Notes under the pieces: generated by a model | Databases searched by the model: none | What the model was told of the DNA's origin: nothing | What the model saw: the letters and a program-made list of their open reading frames with translations, nothing else | Position numbers and translations under genes: made by a program | NCBI GenBank assembly: GCA_013140705.1 | Contig: JABFSH010000059.1 | Location: forward strand, 1-53,060 | DNA length: 53,060 nucleotides | Origin: Methylococcaceae bacterium | GTDB taxonomy: Bacteria > Pseudomonadota > Gammaproteobacteria > Methylococcales > Methylomonadaceae | Direction: 5' to 3' | Shown: one piece after another, positions 34,100-44,561 of the stretch | Layout: every line of letters starts with the position of its first letter | How positions within the stretch are numbered: position 1 is the first letter of the stretch

Positions 34100-34492
34100 T
34101 TATATAGCGGTTAATGCTCTTAAAACATCCACCCGGCTAATGACGCCAACGAATCGGCCATCATCAAAAACCGGAAAACTTCTGACGTGTGACTTCTTAA
34201 ATTTTTCAGCAAGATCGACAATACTGGACGTTGCATCAACACTGAGTATTTCTGTGGACATGTATTCTCCAACTTTCCCACTCATACCTTGATCGTAGAC
34301 ACTTTCCAGAAAAACCTTCAGTCCATCCTTGTCAGAAAACATGCCAACTAAATGACCGATTGAATCAACAACCGGAGCACTGGTTATTTTATGATCTAAC
34401 AAGCTCTTGATAGCATCGATCACATTGGTGTCTTTAGTCAGCTTCACTAATCTTGTAGCCATATAATCTGAAACTGTAATTTTAGTTAACAT
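34100..34492 (-). CDS. Tandem CBS-domain protein
   Basis: A 130-residue protein made of two CBS motifs (about residues 8-60 and 76-128), each with the expected T-x-A-P-V-V-D / S-F-P-V-F-D-D strand followed by G-x-[IV]-[SF]-x-x-D. Stand-alone CBS pairs bind adenine nucleotides such as AMP, ATP or SAM and regulate partner proteins; no effector domain is attached. TTGAGGA lies 6 nt before the ATG. It follows the nuo operon on the same strand after a 240-bp gap that holds no supported gene, so co-regulation with energy metabolism is possible but unproven. Confidence 0.9.
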   Translation of the reverse strand: MLTKITVSDYMATRLVKLTKDTNVIDAIKSLLDHKITSAPVVDSIGHLVGMFSDKDGLKVFLESVYDQGMSGKVGEYMSTEILSVDATSSIVDLAEKFKKSHVRSFPVFDDGRFVGVISRVDVLRALTAI

Positions 34493-34732
34493 AATGATTC
34501 CTCAATTGTTGTTTTTTTGTTATAAGTCATCCTGATCGAAAATGAGCCATTGCTTCCATTTTTTTATTTATAGCCTCATTTTTTAAGTAAATGCATTTTG
34601 CTTTGTCCACCTGATCACATTTGCAATAATGTGAGTCTGATTTGCTTAAAAAAGTAATTAAAAACCAAGTTATGTTGAAAAGCCTGGCATGCAGTGCGAT
34701 GCATGAAAAACCAAGAATCTCAACGCACGAAT

Positions 34733-36184
34733 TCACCTAACTGTATTTGAAACCGATTGAATGATAGAAACTAAATGATCGGGAAAAAGACCAAACCAGA
34801 TCAGCAGTAGACTTAATACAGCGAGTGTTGCTGAGGATATCCGTGCACCGGATGATTCTTCAGCCTTACGTACCGTTGCCTCTTCATTCATCGACATTAC
34901 CACAACGATTTTTATGTAGTAATACAGTCCCAGACCGCTTCCTGCGATAACAGCGGCCAGCAAGCCCCACAGCCGTCCATCGGCACCGCTTGTGAAGATA
35001 TAGAATTTACCGATGAAGCCGGCGGTGACAGGGATGCCCGCCAGCGAAAGCAACATCAGCGTAAAAGTCCCTGCCAGCAAGGGTCGCCGCCAAAACAGTC
35101 CTCGATAAAAGCCGATATCGCCTGCTTCGGTTTGTGGCGTTGAAAGTACGGAAACAACTCCGAAAGCGCCGGTTGTAGTGATGAAATAAGCCACAATATA
35201 AAAAGTAACAGCTTCAATAACCAGGCCCGGAGCAATGCTGCCGCCTGCGATAAATGCGACTAACAGATAACCCATATGGGCAATGGACGAATAAGCCAGC
35301 ATACGCTTGACATTAGTTTGCAGTAAGGCCAGCACATTACCGCCTAAGATGGATAGCATGGCTATAACGCTGAAAACGGACAGGAGCGGATTGTAACCAT
35401 AACTATCGGTGCTGATGAAAAAACGCAACAGGAGGATGAAAACGGCTCCCTTTGAAACGGTGGCGATGAAGGCTGTGATCGGTGCAGGTGCGCCTTCATA
35501 GACATCCGGCGTCCATAAATGGAACGGTACCAGGGAAAGTTTGAAGCCAAGCCCGGCCACGATAAGAATAACGCCACCGAGAACCACTGTATTCATGACT
35601 GGCTGATTGGCGATAAAGTGTCCGATGCCGCTGAAGCCGAGCTCTCCGCTTTGCGCATAAATTAACGCCATGCCCATCAACAGGAAAGCAGAAGACACGC
35701 CGGACAATATCAAATATTTGATCGCAGCCTCAAGCGGGCGTGCCCTGTTGATCGGATAACCCGCCAAAGCGAAAAGAGAGATGCTAAGTGTTTCAAGGCC
35801 CAGAAAAAAAGCCGCAAAATGACTGCTGGCAACCAATACGGTCGCGCCCAGAAGTGCGGTTAGCAAAAGCAGAATAAGTTCTTCGTTTTCACCTTCACGA
35901 TCTTTGAAATAATCATAGCAAAAACCCAAAACAGCCAGGCCAGTCACCAGCAATAGTGCCATCGTGAACAATGCGTAATCATCCAGAAGCATCAATAAAG
36001 TTACCTGAGCCGGGCTTTGTGGCCAGGCGAGGCCCAGCGCCAGCATCGACAATAGGATGCCGCCAGCGGCAACACCACTGGCGAGTAAAAAATTTCTTCT
36101 AATGGCGATGGCGAGCATGACTGCTATTGCCGCACCGGTAATAGTGATGATGGGCGCAAGGGCAGCTAGCTGGTCAGCGTTCAT
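34733..36184 (-). CDS. nuoN: NADH-quinone oxidoreductase subunit N
   Basis: The last gene of the complex I operon, about 483 residues with some 14 membrane helices. It is one of three antiporter-like proton-channel subunits in the membrane arm. Family blocks include the central E in L-G-L-E-T-L-S-I-S-L-F-A-L and K in A-A-I-K-Y-L-I-L-S-G, then L-V-P-F-H-L-W-T-P-D-V-Y-E-G-A-P and N-V-K-R-M-L-A-Y-S-S-I-A-H-M-G-Y. The frame is open upstream, but the start M-N-A-D-Q-L at 36184 is chosen because its ATG overlaps the nuoM TGA (ATGA), the pattern used repeatedly in this operon. Confidence 0.96.
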   Translation of the reverse strand: MNADQLAALAPIITITGAAIAVMLAIAIRRNFLLASGVAAGGILLSMLALGLAWPQSPAQVTLLMLLDDYALFTMALLLVTGLAVLGFCYDYFKDREGENEELILLLLTALLGATVLVASSHFAAFFLGLETLSISLFALAGYPINRARPLEAAIKYLILSGVSSAFLLMGMALIYAQSGELGFSGIGHFIANQPVMNTVVLGGVILIVAGLGFKLSLVPFHLWTPDVYEGAPAPITAFIATVSKGAVFILLLRFFISTDSYGYNPLLSVFSVIAMLSILGGNVLALLQTNVKRMLAYSSIAHMGYLLVAFIAGGSIAPGLVIEAVTFYIVAYFITTTGAFGVVSVLSTPQTEAGDIGFYRGLFWRRPLLAGTFTLMLLSLAGIPVTAGFIGKFYIFTSGADGRLWGLLAAVIAGSGLGLYYYIKIVVVMSMNEEATVRKAEESSGARISSATLAVLSLLLIWFGLFPDHLVSIIQSVSNTVR

Positions 36185-37680
36185 CGGTGTTCCATTGCCA
36201 CAAAATCCTGCAGAAGTTGCTTCAGTGCCGGCTCTGAAACATTCAATACAGCCTGAGGAAATAGACCAAGCCATACGGTAATGAACACAAGCAAAGAGAA
36301 TGACGTTAGTTCGCGGCGATTAAGATCGGACAGGGCCAGCTGAATTTTAAGTGGTCCCTGTAAGGCTTTTTGTATGATGATTAGCGAATACACCGGAGCC
36401 AGGATTAGTACAACAGCGGTCGCGGAAGTCAATAACACACTGACTTTATACGCGCCCAGCAATACCAGGAATTCGCCGATGAAATTACCCAGGCCGGGAA
36501 GTCCCAGCGAGGCCATTGCAAAGAACAGTGCTAAAGCCGATAAACGAGGGAATGCTGACCAGAGACCGCCCATATTTCCCATTTCACGGGTATGCAGTCG
36601 TTCCTGCAGAGCACCGGCCATCATAAATAACGCCGAGGCGCTAATGCCGTGAGCCAGCATTGTGATGACAGCGCCCTGCAGCGCGAGAAGATTCCAGGAA
36701 AATATCCCCAGCAGGATAAAACCCATGTGACTGACACTGGTATAGGCAATCAACCGTTTTAGATCGGACTGAGCGTAAGCCATCACGGCGGCATAGAGTA
36801 CGCTCACTGCTCCCAGCGTCATGGCAATCGGAGCAAATCGAAGCGCGGCTTCCGGAAACAATGGAATGACGAAACGCAGCAAACCGTAAGCGCCTGTTTT
36901 CAGCAGGACGCCGGCCAGGATAACACTGCCTCCGGTGGGTGCCTGTGTGTGAGCGTCTGGTAGCCAGGTATGAAAGGGCACTGCCGGCAGCTTGACGGTA
37001 AATGCGATAAAAAAGCCAAGCATCAGCCAAAAGGCAAGGTCAGGATCGATCCTGGTGTTTTGCAGTTTGAAATAGTCGAATGTATACAGACCGCTCTGGT
37101 TATGACTGATCAGTACAAACACCACGATTGCCAGCAGCATCAGAAGACTGCTCACCTGCGTAAAAATGACAAATTTTATGGCCGCATACGTTCTGTTTTC
37201 ATGTCCCCAGATGCTGATCAAAAAATACATCGGGATAATCATCAATTCCCAGAAAAAAAAGAACAGGAAGAGGTCGACTGCCAAAAAAACGCCGACGGTA
37301 CCGGCTAGGCAGCTCAACAGATTAAAGAAAAAGAAACCCTGACGGTTTCTGATTTCTGTCCAGGAACTGCTAACTGCCATGAAGCCGAGCACGATCGTTA
37401 AGGCGATGAGGAGCAGGCTGAGCCCGTCTGCAGCCAGGTGAAAACTGATCCCGAAGCGAGGAATCCATGGTGTGCTGAAGTCGGCAAGCCAAACGGGTGA
37501 CAAGCTTGCAGGCAAGAGGTCAGTGCTTTCTGTCCTCGCATAGTGCCCGGCAGCAAGCAACGCTTCAAAGCTTAGCGTGATGATCGCCACCCAGCGCGGT
37601 GTACCTGGACTCCTGCGTTCTGAAAACCAGGCTGCCCCGCCCCCTAAAAACAAAACAGCGATCAGTGCGGTGAGTATCAT
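36181..37680 (-). CDS. nuoM: NADH-quinone oxidoreductase subunit M
   Basis: About 499 residues, antiporter-like proton-pumping subunit. Diagnostic blocks are the conserved Glu in F-F-F-F-W-E-L-M-I-I-P-M-Y, L-P-A-V-P-F-H-T-W-L-P-D-A-H-T-Q-A-P, and Q-S-D-L-K-R-L-I-A-Y-T-S-V-S-H-M-G-F. The start M-I-L-T-A-L-I at 37680 is chosen over upstream in-frame codons, because it overlaps the nuoL stop by 4 bp (ATGA) and gives a normal length. The upstream extension lacks membrane character and reads through nuoL in another frame. Confidence 0.96.
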   Translation of the reverse strand: MILTALIAVLFLGGGAAWFSERRSPGTPRWVAIITLSFEALLAAGHYARTESTDLLPASLSPVWLADFSTPWIPRFGISFHLAADGLSLLLIALTIVLGFMAVSSSWTEIRNRQGFFFFNLLSCLAGTVGVFLAVDLFLFFFFWELMIIPMYFLISIWGHENRTYAAIKFVIFTQVSSLLMLLAIVVFVLISHNQSGLYTFDYFKLQNTRIDPDLAFWLMLGFFIAFTVKLPAVPFHTWLPDAHTQAPTGGSVILAGVLLKTGAYGLLRFVIPLFPEAALRFAPIAMTLGAVSVLYAAVMAYAQSDLKRLIAYTSVSHMGFILLGIFSWNLLALQGAVITMLAHGISASALFMMAGALQERLHTREMGNMGGLWSAFPRLSALALFFAMASLGLPGLGNFIGEFLVLLGAYKVSVLLTSATAVVLILAPVYSLIIIQKALQGPLKIQLALSDLNRRELTSFSLLVFITVWLGLFPQAVLNVSEPALKQLLQDFVAMEHR

Positions 37681-39512
37681 GACAGCAATCCAATGGCAAT
37701 AATGAATACAGCACCAAACACCATGGAAGCGCCATACCAGCGGACACGCCCGGTTTGAGTTGCGCTGGCCATCCGGTGCAGCCCTCGGACGAGCCAAGCT
37801 ACCCCAACATACAGCCCATCTACTACATCGTTTTTATTCATTGTGGAGAGAGTTATAAAAGGCCGTACCAATAATGTCTCATAAAGTGCATCCATGCCCC
37901 AGCCACTAAGAAAGAATTGCCTTAGGGTCCCAGCCAAACCGCCATCTGACAAACGTTGTGCGGAAAAAGTGCCGGTCAGATAGAACAGCACGGCGATCAA
38001 CAGGCCTATGATGGGTGACGCCACGGTTATGACCGAAACAAGATTGAATGTGTGATCATTTCCCTGGTCAATTAGTACAGGGAATACCGAATTCAGAGGA
38101 ATCTGTAACATGCCGCCAAACAATGCCAGACCAGCAAGCAAAAGCAACGGAACACTCATGAGCCAGCCGGGTTTCTTTTCAACGGTTTGAGATTGGGCAC
38201 CGAAAAAAACGACAAATATGAGGCGAAAGCTGTAGATGCCCGTAATCAGGGCTCCCAGCAAACCAACAGCCCAGAGGACAGGCGATGCATCAAAGGCTGC
38301 AAGCAAAATTTCGTGTTTGCTGTAATAGCCAGAGGTCAAAGGCAATGCCGCTAAGGCAGCGCTGCCGATCATAAAGCTCCAGAAAGTTAAGGGCATGGCT
38401 TTACGCAATCCACCCATTTTAAAAATATTGTGCTCGTGATGAAAACAACTTATGACTGAACCTGCAGCGAGGAACAATAACGCTTTAAAGAAGGCATGCG
38501 TTAGCAAGTGAAAAATCGCCGCTGACCAGGCTCCTACGCCTAATGCAAGAAACATGTAACCAATTTGGCTGATGGTTGAATAGGCCAATATGCGCTTGAT
38601 ATCCGTTTGAACAAGCGCGGAGCACCCGGCAACCAATAAAGTGAGAGCCCCGATTACCGCTACCGCGAGTTGAACCGTGGGTGCCAATAGGAATAAAGGA
38701 TGGGTACGGGCAATCAGGTAAACCCCGGCAGTGACCATCGTGGCGGCATGGATCAGGGCGCTAACCGGCGTTGGCCCAGCCATGGCGTCGGGTAACCAGG
38801 TTTGTAGGGGTAGTTGCGCGGATTTACCTACCGCACCGCCCAACAATAGCGCTGCCGAGGCAACAGGCAAGACTGCGCCTGGCGCCCATTGGCTAGAAGC
38901 CAGCGACAATAAGGACTGAATATCAAGTGTATGCAATTGCGTAAACAGTAAGAACAGACCCAACGCCATGGCTGTATCGCCAATGCGGGTCATTACAAAC
39001 GCTTTACGCGCCGCATAGCCATTGTTCGGCTCATCATACCAGAAGCCGATCAACAAATAGCTGCCGAGGCCGACACCTTCCCAACCCAGGTAGAGCAGCA
39101 CCAGATTATCTGCGAGAACCAGTACCAGCATCGCCGACACAAACAGATTCATATAGGCGAAAAAACGAGCGTAACCAGGGTCGTCTTCCATAAATCCGGC
39201 GGAATAGACATGGATCAGAAAGCCGACGCCGGTCACGACAAACAACATCGTCATCGATAAAGCGTCGAGATAAAAGCCAAACGGAACGGAAAGATCGTCG
39301 ATCGTCATCCAGGACCCCACTATGTGTCGGTAAGGCTGCATATCTCCATCCAGGAACTCGAAACCGATCAGGGTTGCCAATAACGCCGATACAGCCACAC
39401 TTCCGGCCCCCACCCAGGAAATAATCAACCTGGAAAGTTGGTCGCCGGCCATTACCAGGATTAAAAACCCCATCAGTGGAATCAATGGCACCCATCCCAG
39501 AAGTCCTAACAC
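37677..39512 (-). CDS. nuoL: NADH-quinone oxidoreductase subunit L
   Basis: 611 residues, the distal antiporter-like subunit with the long lateral helix. Motifs include L-Y-L-G-W-E-G-V-G-L-G-S-Y with the conserved Glu, P-L-Q-T-W-L-P-D-A-M-A-G-P-T-P-V-S-A-L-I-H-A-A (hyphenated) and Q-T-D-I-K-R-I-L-A-Y-S-T-I-S-Q. The last 50 residues after the lateral helix end in a single C-terminal membrane segment. It begins at GTG (M-L-G-L-L-G-W), supported by TTAGGAG six nt upstream. It starts 9 bp after nuoK. Confidence 0.97.
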   Translation of the reverse strand: MLGLLGWVPLIPLMGFLILVMAGDQLSRLIISWVGAGSVAVSALLATLIGFEFLDGDMQPYRHIVGSWMTIDDLSVPFGFYLDALSMTMLFVVTGVGFLIHVYSAGFMEDDPGYARFFAYMNLFVSAMLVLVLADNLVLLYLGWEGVGLGSYLLIGFWYDEPNNGYAARKAFVMTRIGDTAMALGLFLLFTQLHTLDIQSLLSLASSQWAPGAVLPVASAALLLGGAVGKSAQLPLQTWLPDAMAGPTPVSALIHAATMVTAGVYLIARTHPLFLLAPTVQLAVAVIGALTLLVAGCSALVQTDIKRILAYSTISQIGYMFLALGVGAWSAAIFHLLTHAFFKALLFLAAGSVISCFHHEHNIFKMGGLRKAMPLTFWSFMIGSAALAALPLTSGYYSKHEILLAAFDASPVLWAVGLLGALITGIYSFRLIFVVFFGAQSQTVEKKPGWLMSVPLLLLAGLALFGGMLQIPLNSVFPVLIDQGNDHTFNLVSVITVASPIIGLLIAVLFYLTGTFSAQRLSDGGLAGTLRQFFLSGWGMDALYETLLVRPFITLSTMNKNDVVDGLYVGVAWLVRGLHRMASATQTGRVRWYGASMVFGAVFIIAIGLLS

Positions 39513-39521
39513 GGTTGTCTC

Positions 39522-39830
39522 CTAACCCCTCATTTCATTGACCGAATCAGCATCCAATGTCTGAAAACGGTGAAAAATCTGCAGCGCAAGCCCAAGGCCG
39601 ACTCCCACTTCTGCTGCAGCCAGCGTCAGTATCAGTAAAAACATGATCTGCCCATCTGCCTGCCCCCAGCGGGACCCTGCCACTATAAAAGCCAGTCCGG
39701 TCGCATTGAGCATGACTTCCAGTGACATTAGAATCATGATCAGATTACGCCGAACCAATACGCCAATTAACCCCAGCACAAACAGCACTAAAGACAATAA
39801 CAGGCCAAGTTCCACCGGAATCCCGCTCAT
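39522..39830 (-). CDS. nuoK: NADH-quinone oxidoreductase subunit K
   Basis: 102 residues with three membrane helices. Conserved buried glutamates appear in [10 protein letters not shown] and [10 protein letters not shown], the proton-path residues of NuoK. The ATG overlaps the nuoJ stop by 4 bp (ATGA). Length matches the family, about 100. Confidence 0.96.
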   Translation of the reverse strand: MSGIPVELGLLLSLVLFVLGLIGVLVRRNLIMILMSLEVMLNATGLAFIVAGSRWGQADGQIMFLLILTLAAAEVGVGLGLALQIFHRFQTLDADSVNEMRG

Positions 39831-40348
39831 GAATGCCCCCTTGATCGTGTTGCCTTGAGCATCGGTTTCCCCAGGTGATAAGCGCCAACCAGCCCGGCGA
39901 GCAACAACATCGAAGCAAGCTCCACTGCCAGCAGATAAGGCCCAAATAATGCGATCCCCACTTGCTTGGAGTTTACCACTTGTCCGGTTTCGGCATTGCC
40001 GCCAAGTACAATGATGACAAACATTTCAACGAACAAAATCAAGGCCAGTAATGACGGACCTCTCCAGATTCCCGGCTGAAGCCAAATTCTTTCCTGTTCA
40101 ATGGTCTTTTGTCCAAGGTTGAGCATCATGATGACAAAAACAAACAGAACCATAATGGCTCCCGCGTAAATAATCACTTCGAGTACGGCGGCAAAATGAG
40201 CCCCCAATAGAAAAAATATTACGCCAACAGCAAGCAGCGATAAAATCAGGTAGAGCAGGCCATGGACGGCATTGAGCCGGGTGATCATCATCACAGTCGC
40301 GAATATGGCTACGGCAGAAGTGATATAGAACAAAATCAGCGCCAACAT
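39827..40348 (-). CDS. nuoJ: NADH-quinone oxidoreductase subunit J
   Basis: 173 residues with five membrane helices. The family core is [25 protein letters not shown] (hyphenated), including the pi-bulge helix involved in coupling quinone reduction to proton pumping. TGGAGAG is placed about 6 nt before the ATG. It starts 10 bp after nuoI and overlaps nuoK by 4 bp. Confidence 0.96.
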   Translation of the reverse strand: MLALILFYITSAVAIFATVMMITRLNAVHGLLYLILSLLAVGVIFFLLGAHFAAVLEVIIYAGAIMVLFVFVIMMLNLGQKTIEQERIWLQPGIWRGPSLLALILFVEMFVIIVLGGNAETGQVVNSKQVGIALFGPYLLAVELASMLLLAGLVGAYHLGKPMLKATRSRGHS

Positions 40349-40358
40349 GTTCTCTCCA

Positions 40359-40874
40359 TTAAGGCAATAAGGTTTTTACATCGATAGGGGAAGCCTCGTT
40401 TTCAGCCTGACCCTTGTCTTTATCAAGGATGGTCATGCCCGCCACTCGGTAAAAGTTGTAGTCGTGATACTTTCCTGTACCGTCAATTAACAAATGTTGC
40501 TTTTCGTAAACCATGTTCTGCCGATCGTATTCACACATTTCAAAATCCGGGGTCAGCTGTATCGCATTGGTCGGACAGGCTTCTTCACAAAATCCGCATA
40601 GGATGCAACGGGAAAAATTGATACGGAAGAATTCGGGGTACCAGCGCCCGTTTTTGTCCTCGGTTTTCTGCAAAGCAATGCAGTCCACAGGGCAGGCCAC
40701 CGCGCATAGATTACAGGCAACGCAACGTTCTTCACCATCCGGGTCACGCGTTAATATGATACGTCCTCGATAACGGGGGAACAGGGCAGGCTTTTCTTCC
40801 GGATATTCCACAGTATCCGGCTTGACGAAGGTATGCTTTAAAACTTCCCATAATGATCGTAATTGGCTTCGCAT
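40359..40874 (-). CDS. nuoI: NADH-quinone oxidoreductase subunit I (2 x [4Fe-4S])
   Basis: 171 residues, peripheral arm subunit carrying clusters N6a and N6b. Both ferredoxin motifs are intact: [12 protein letters not shown] near residues 52-63 and [12 protein letters not shown] near 91-102. It passes electrons to NuoB and the quinone site. The C-terminal tail after the second cluster is about 65 residues, as in E. coli NuoI. It lies 19 bp after nuoH. Confidence 0.97.
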   Translation of the reverse strand: MRSQLRSLWEVLKHTFVKPDTVEYPEEKPALFPRYRGRIILTRDPDGEERCVACNLCAVACPVDCIALQKTEDKNGRWYPEFFRINFSRCILCGFCEEACPTNAIQLTPDFEMCEYDRQNMVYEKQHLLIDGTGKYHDYNFYRVAGMTILDKDKGQAENEASPIDVKTLLP

Positions 40875-40893
40875 TGTTGCATCCTTCTTGAAA

Positions 40894-41856
40894 TCAGGTT
40901 CCGTGCAATGACAGCACGACGGCTCCTGTTACCAGTAGGTTCAACAGACCTGCCGGTAACAGGACTTTCCAGCCGAAGGTCATGAGCTGATCGTAGCGTG
41001 GGCGGGGCAGCGCTCCGCGCAGCAGAATGAAAAACACGATGCCTACGGCTGTTTTAAGACAGAACCAAACCAGGGGCGGCAACCAGGAGGGGCCGAGCCA
41101 GCCGCCGAAAAAAAGAGTCACAATGATCGCCGAGCTGAGCGTAATGGCGACATACTCGCCGACGAAGAACATGCCAAATTTCATTCCAGAATACTCGGTA
41201 TGAAAGCCGCCCACCAACTCTTGTTCGGCTTCAGGCAGATCAAGCGGACCTCGGCGGCTCTCGGCGATGACGGCGATCAGGAAGATGATAAAACCAAAAA
41301 ATTGCGGAATAATGAACCAGCCATCCCTTTGGGCTTCAACAATCTCCCTTAAATTAAAAGTACCCGACAGCATCACGACACCCATGATGGAAATTCCCAT
41401 GAATACTTCGTAACTGACGGTCTGTGCTGCGGCACGCAGTCCCCCCAGCAGCGAATACTTATTATTGGAAGCGTACCCTGCCAACACGATACTGTAGACG
41501 GACAATGAGGACAGCGCCAGGAAGTAAAGCAGTCCAAAATTGAAATCGATAATGCCGACACCCGGTGCAAAAGGAATGACCGCGAAACCCGTGAGCATGG
41601 TGATGAACACGATGGTGGGAGCCAGCACGAAGACCAGTTTGTCTGAAAAAGGTGGTATCCAGTCCTCTTTGAAGAACATTTTGATCATGTCAGCCACCAC
41701 CTGCATTAAACCCATTGGTCCGACGCGATTAGGCCCCAACCGATCCTGCCAGACAGCCAAGAGGCGACGTTCCACCCAGATCAGTAACGCTGCTGTAATG
41801 ATCACCGAAACCAAAATGCCGATGATGTCAGAGGCATCGCCAATTCCTGTGTTCAT
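40894..41856 (-). CDS. nuoH: NADH-quinone oxidoreductase subunit H
   Basis: 320 residues with about eight membrane helices, forming the quinone chamber at the interface of the two arms. Recognised blocks are [36 protein letters not shown] and [13 protein letters not shown]. The ATG overlaps the nuoG TGA by 4 bp (ATGA). Length is typical. Confidence 0.97.
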   Translation of the reverse strand: MNTGIGDASDIIGILVSVIITAALLIWVERRLLAVWQDRLGPNRVGPMGLMQVVADMIKMFFKEDWIPPFSDKLVFVLAPTIVFITMLTGFAVIPFAPGVGIIDFNFGLLYFLALSSLSVYSIVLAGYASNNKYSLLGGLRAAAQTVSYEVFMGISIMGVVMLSGTFNLREIVEAQRDGWFIIPQFFGFIIFLIAVIAESRRGPLDLPEAEQELVGGFHTEYSGMKFGMFFVGEYVAITLSSAIIVTLFFGGWLGPSWLPPLVWFCLKTAVGIVFFILLRGALPRPRYDQLMTFGWKVLLPAGLLNLLVTGAVVLSLHGT

Positions 41857-44561
41857 AAAGGCACCTCTGAAAGATCCTGCAGCTCAGGATTGGCTTTCTT
41901 CAAGGTTATTTGGGTCCAGGCTTGCAAAGACTGAAATTCAGGCAGTCCAGTCGTTACTCCAACCAAACCGCGAGGCAGGGTATGCTCGATTTGCGCGTGT
42001 ATTGTAAGAGTTGTAGCTCCTGCGAATTCTCTGATTTCTATCGGGTCGCCCGTGCCGACTGCCAATGTTTCGGCGTCCATCGGATTCAATAAGATGCAGA
42101 CAAGGGGTTGACGTTCCCTTATCGAAGGTGATTGCTGACTCAATTCTTCACTTCCGAAAATGTTGGGCAGGGGCGTGATACGCCATAAACCGGGTTCCGG
42201 TTCGAACGCCGTTGGGATGTCATCAAACCACGGCAATTCGCCCGATGCTTCAATCAGCCGAATCCCGGTATCTCCGTCGCGGAGATGACCGCTTATTTCT
42301 TCCTGAAATTTGTTGATCGCCTGATTGGAGTTCCACCCGGGCGCCCAAATAACCGGTAATAAAGCAGGTGGGGCGTGTGTTGTTGCGCCTTCCATGGAAA
42401 AAGCGAACGGCGTTTCCAGGTCATGCGCTGGACCGGGTTCGCTGACTTTAATGTTGGCGTGCATGGCCGTACGTCCACTGTAACGGTGGGGTTGCCTTGG
42501 AATTTTACTTCCAGCGATGGCGTCTTCAGTAACTGATGCTGACTGGATTAAAGTTGCAAGGCCGGGTAACGTTGTTGCGCAAGCCGATGTAAGGGCATCG
42601 TGATGCTGCCAGTGAGGATCTTCCATGACACTCGTCAACCACTGCCAGCTGCCGCGTGCAGCCTCTGTTGCCGGGTAAACAGGGAAATAACGCTGGGCGC
42701 GTCCTTCATTGTTGACGAGCGTGCCTTCGGACTCTGCAAAGGTCGCTGCTGGCAGCAATAATTGCGCTTTTTCAGTCGTTTTATTTTCCAGGCTATCAAT
42801 AACCGAGACATGAGCGGCTGTTTCCAAAAATAAATCGACCGCTTTGTGGGAAGCCCGCCGGTACAGGTCGTTCTCAAGAATAATCACGTTGTCAGTCAGG
42901 CCGTTGTCGATTCGCTCGAAGGCTTGCTGCAAACGTTTGCCGCCCATTATTGTCAAACCAACGCTGTTGCATTCCGGAACGGTAAATGTCAATTGTTTGT
43001 CTTTTGACGGAATGGCCTTGGCAATATTATATGCGGCCTGAATGACAGCGAGACATGAACAGCTCGTCCCCGATACAACCAGCGGACGTTTCGCCTGCTT
43101 CAATCTGCTGGCTATGCTTGAAGCCAGTGATTGTTCCGAAGTGCTCAGAGCAAATGGTGCAGGTGTTGAATCATCAAGACAATGTGCGATGGCAAATCCC
43201 AGACGGGCAACATTTTCCGGGCTGCCGTGATAAGTGTTGGTCGCAACATCATCCAGGCGCGTGGCGCAAATGCTTGCAATAAATAAAGGACTTTGCACGT
43301 TACCCCGAAGTTGCCGGATCGCGGCATCCTGCCAGAGAGGGATATGCATCGTTTGAGCCATGGCAAAAGAGGCATTACGTAAGGCTTGCCGAATCGAAAG
43401 TGCCAACCTGGGAGCACTGTGGGTCACATCCTCGCCCAAAATCAACACGGCATCGGCTTGTTCGATTTCCCGCAGGGATGGCGAATGGATACCGCCATGA
43501 CGCATCAAGTCGATTATAGTGTTTAGTAAGGTGTGTTCTGTATCATTCAAACCCAAGAAAAAATTTTCTTCTCCAACCAGCTCGCGTAAAGCAAAATTGG
43601 CTTCCAGGGAGGCACGGGGCGAGCCAATGCCTATTGTTGATTTGGCTGCATTCAGCAGCTTTCGAAAATGACTTTCCGCCGTTTCAATAGCGATGATGGG
43701 CTGGTTATCGATCCGCGGTTTTAGAATGCGTTTTGAACTATTGACGAAACCGTAACCGAAGCGTCCTCTATCACAGAGAAAATAGCCGTTTACTGCGCCG
43801 TGATAACGATTGATGATGCGCCTGAGTTCTCCATAACGCTCTCCAGGTGCGGTGTTACAGCCCAGGCCGCAATGTACACAGATCGAGGGAGCCGTCTGTA
43901 GATCCCACTTCCGCGCATAATGGGCGCTAAACGTTTTGTCGGTGAAAACGCCGGTGGGGCAAACTTCCACCAGATTACCCGAAAATTCGTTTTCCAGCGT
44001 ACCATCCTCGAAACGTCCAAAATAAACGTTGTTATGCACACCCAGGACCTGAAGATCATGACCGCCGGCATAATCATTATAAAAACGTACGCACCGGTAA
44101 CAGGCGATGCAGCGGTTCATTTCATGATTGATGAACGGGCCGAGATTCTGGTTATTATGGGTTCTTTTTGAGCCTCGATAACGGCGAAAGGTGTGCCCGG
44201 TCATGACGGTCATGTCCTGAAGATGGCATTCGCCGCCTTCTTCGCATACCGGACAGTCGTGGGGATGGTTGGTCATCAGCAGTTCAATATTGTCACTGCG
44301 AAATCGCCGGGCTTGTTCGCTGCTGATGGAAAGGCGCATATCGTTCATCACTGGAGTCATACAGGCCATGACCAAGCGGCCACGCGTGTCTTCGGCATCC
44401 TTGTACTGGATAACGGCACATTGCCGGCAGGCACCTACCGATCCCATTGCAGGATGCCAGCAAAAATAGGGGAGGTCCATACCCAAAGACAAGCAGGTGG
44501 ACAATACATTGGTGTTGTCCTGAACGTCATAGAAGCGACCGTCGATTTCGATGCGGGCCAT
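41853..44561 (-). CDS. nuoG: NADH-quinone oxidoreductase subunit G (Fe-S)
   Basis: 902 residues, similar in length to E. coli NuoG (about 908). The N-terminal [2Fe-2S] ligands occur in [15 protein letters not shown]. The His-ligated cluster is [15 protein letters not shown], and the next is C-I-A-C-Y-R-C-V. The additional N7 cluster motif C-V-H-C-G-L-G-C plus a distant Cys (F-L-C-D-R-G-R) is present, as in E. coli-type NuoG. The remainder is the molybdopterin-oxidoreductase-like domain, catalytically vestigial. The ATG shares one base with the nuoF TAA. Confidence 0.96.
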   Translation of the reverse strand: MARIEIDGRFYDVQDNTNVLSTCLSLGMDLPYFCWHPAMGSVGACRQCAVIQYKDAEDTRGRLVMACMTPVMNDMRLSISSEQARRFRSDNIELLMTNHPHDCPVCEEGGECHLQDMTVMTGHTFRRYRGSKRTHNNQNLGPFINHEMNRCIACYRCVRFYNDYAGGHDLQVLGVHNNVYFGRFEDGTLENEFSGNLVEVCPTGVFTDKTFSAHYARKWDLQTAPSICVHCGLGCNTAPGERYGELRRIINRYHGAVNGYFLCDRGRFGYGFVNSSKRILKPRIDNQPIIAIETAESHFRKLLNAAKSTIGIGSPRASLEANFALRELVGEENFFLGLNDTEHTLLNTIIDLMRHGGIHSPSLREIEQADAVLILGEDVTHSAPRLALSIRQALRNASFAMAQTMHIPLWQDAAIRQLRGNVQSPLFIASICATRLDDVATNTYHGSPENVARLGFAIAHCLDDSTPAPFALSTSEQSLASSIASRLKQAKRPLVVSGTSCSCLAVIQAAYNIAKAIPSKDKQLTFTVPECNSVGLTIMGGKRLQQAFERIDNGLTDNVIILENDLYRRASHKAVDLFLETAAHVSVIDSLENKTTEKAQLLLPAATFAESEGTLVNNEGRAQRYFPVYPATEAARGSWQWLTSVMEDPHWQHHDALTSACATTLPGLATLIQSASVTEDAIAGSKIPRQPHRYSGRTAMHANIKVSEPGPAHDLETPFAFSMEGATTHAPPALLPVIWAPGWNSNQAINKFQEEISGHLRDGDTGIRLIEASGELPWFDDIPTAFEPEPGLWRITPLPNIFGSEELSQQSPSIRERQPLVCILLNPMDAETLAVGTGDPIEIREFAGATTLTIHAQIEHTLPRGLVGVTTGLPEFQSLQAWTQITLKKANPELQDLSEVPL

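Noticed and set aside
34527-34736. 69-codon minus-strand frame between nuoN and the CBS gene
   Set aside because: The sequence is cysteine- and hydrophobe-rich without pattern and lacks a Shine-Dalgarno; it looks like chance in an AT-rich gap.
36185-36274. N-terminal extension of NuoN to the longest start
   Set aside because: The extra 30 residues are the nuoM 3' end read in another frame; the ATGA overlap start at 36184 fits the family N-terminus.
37681-37797. N-terminal extension of NuoM to the longest start
   Set aside because: The extra 39 residues read through the end of nuoL out of frame; the normal NuoM start is at 37680.
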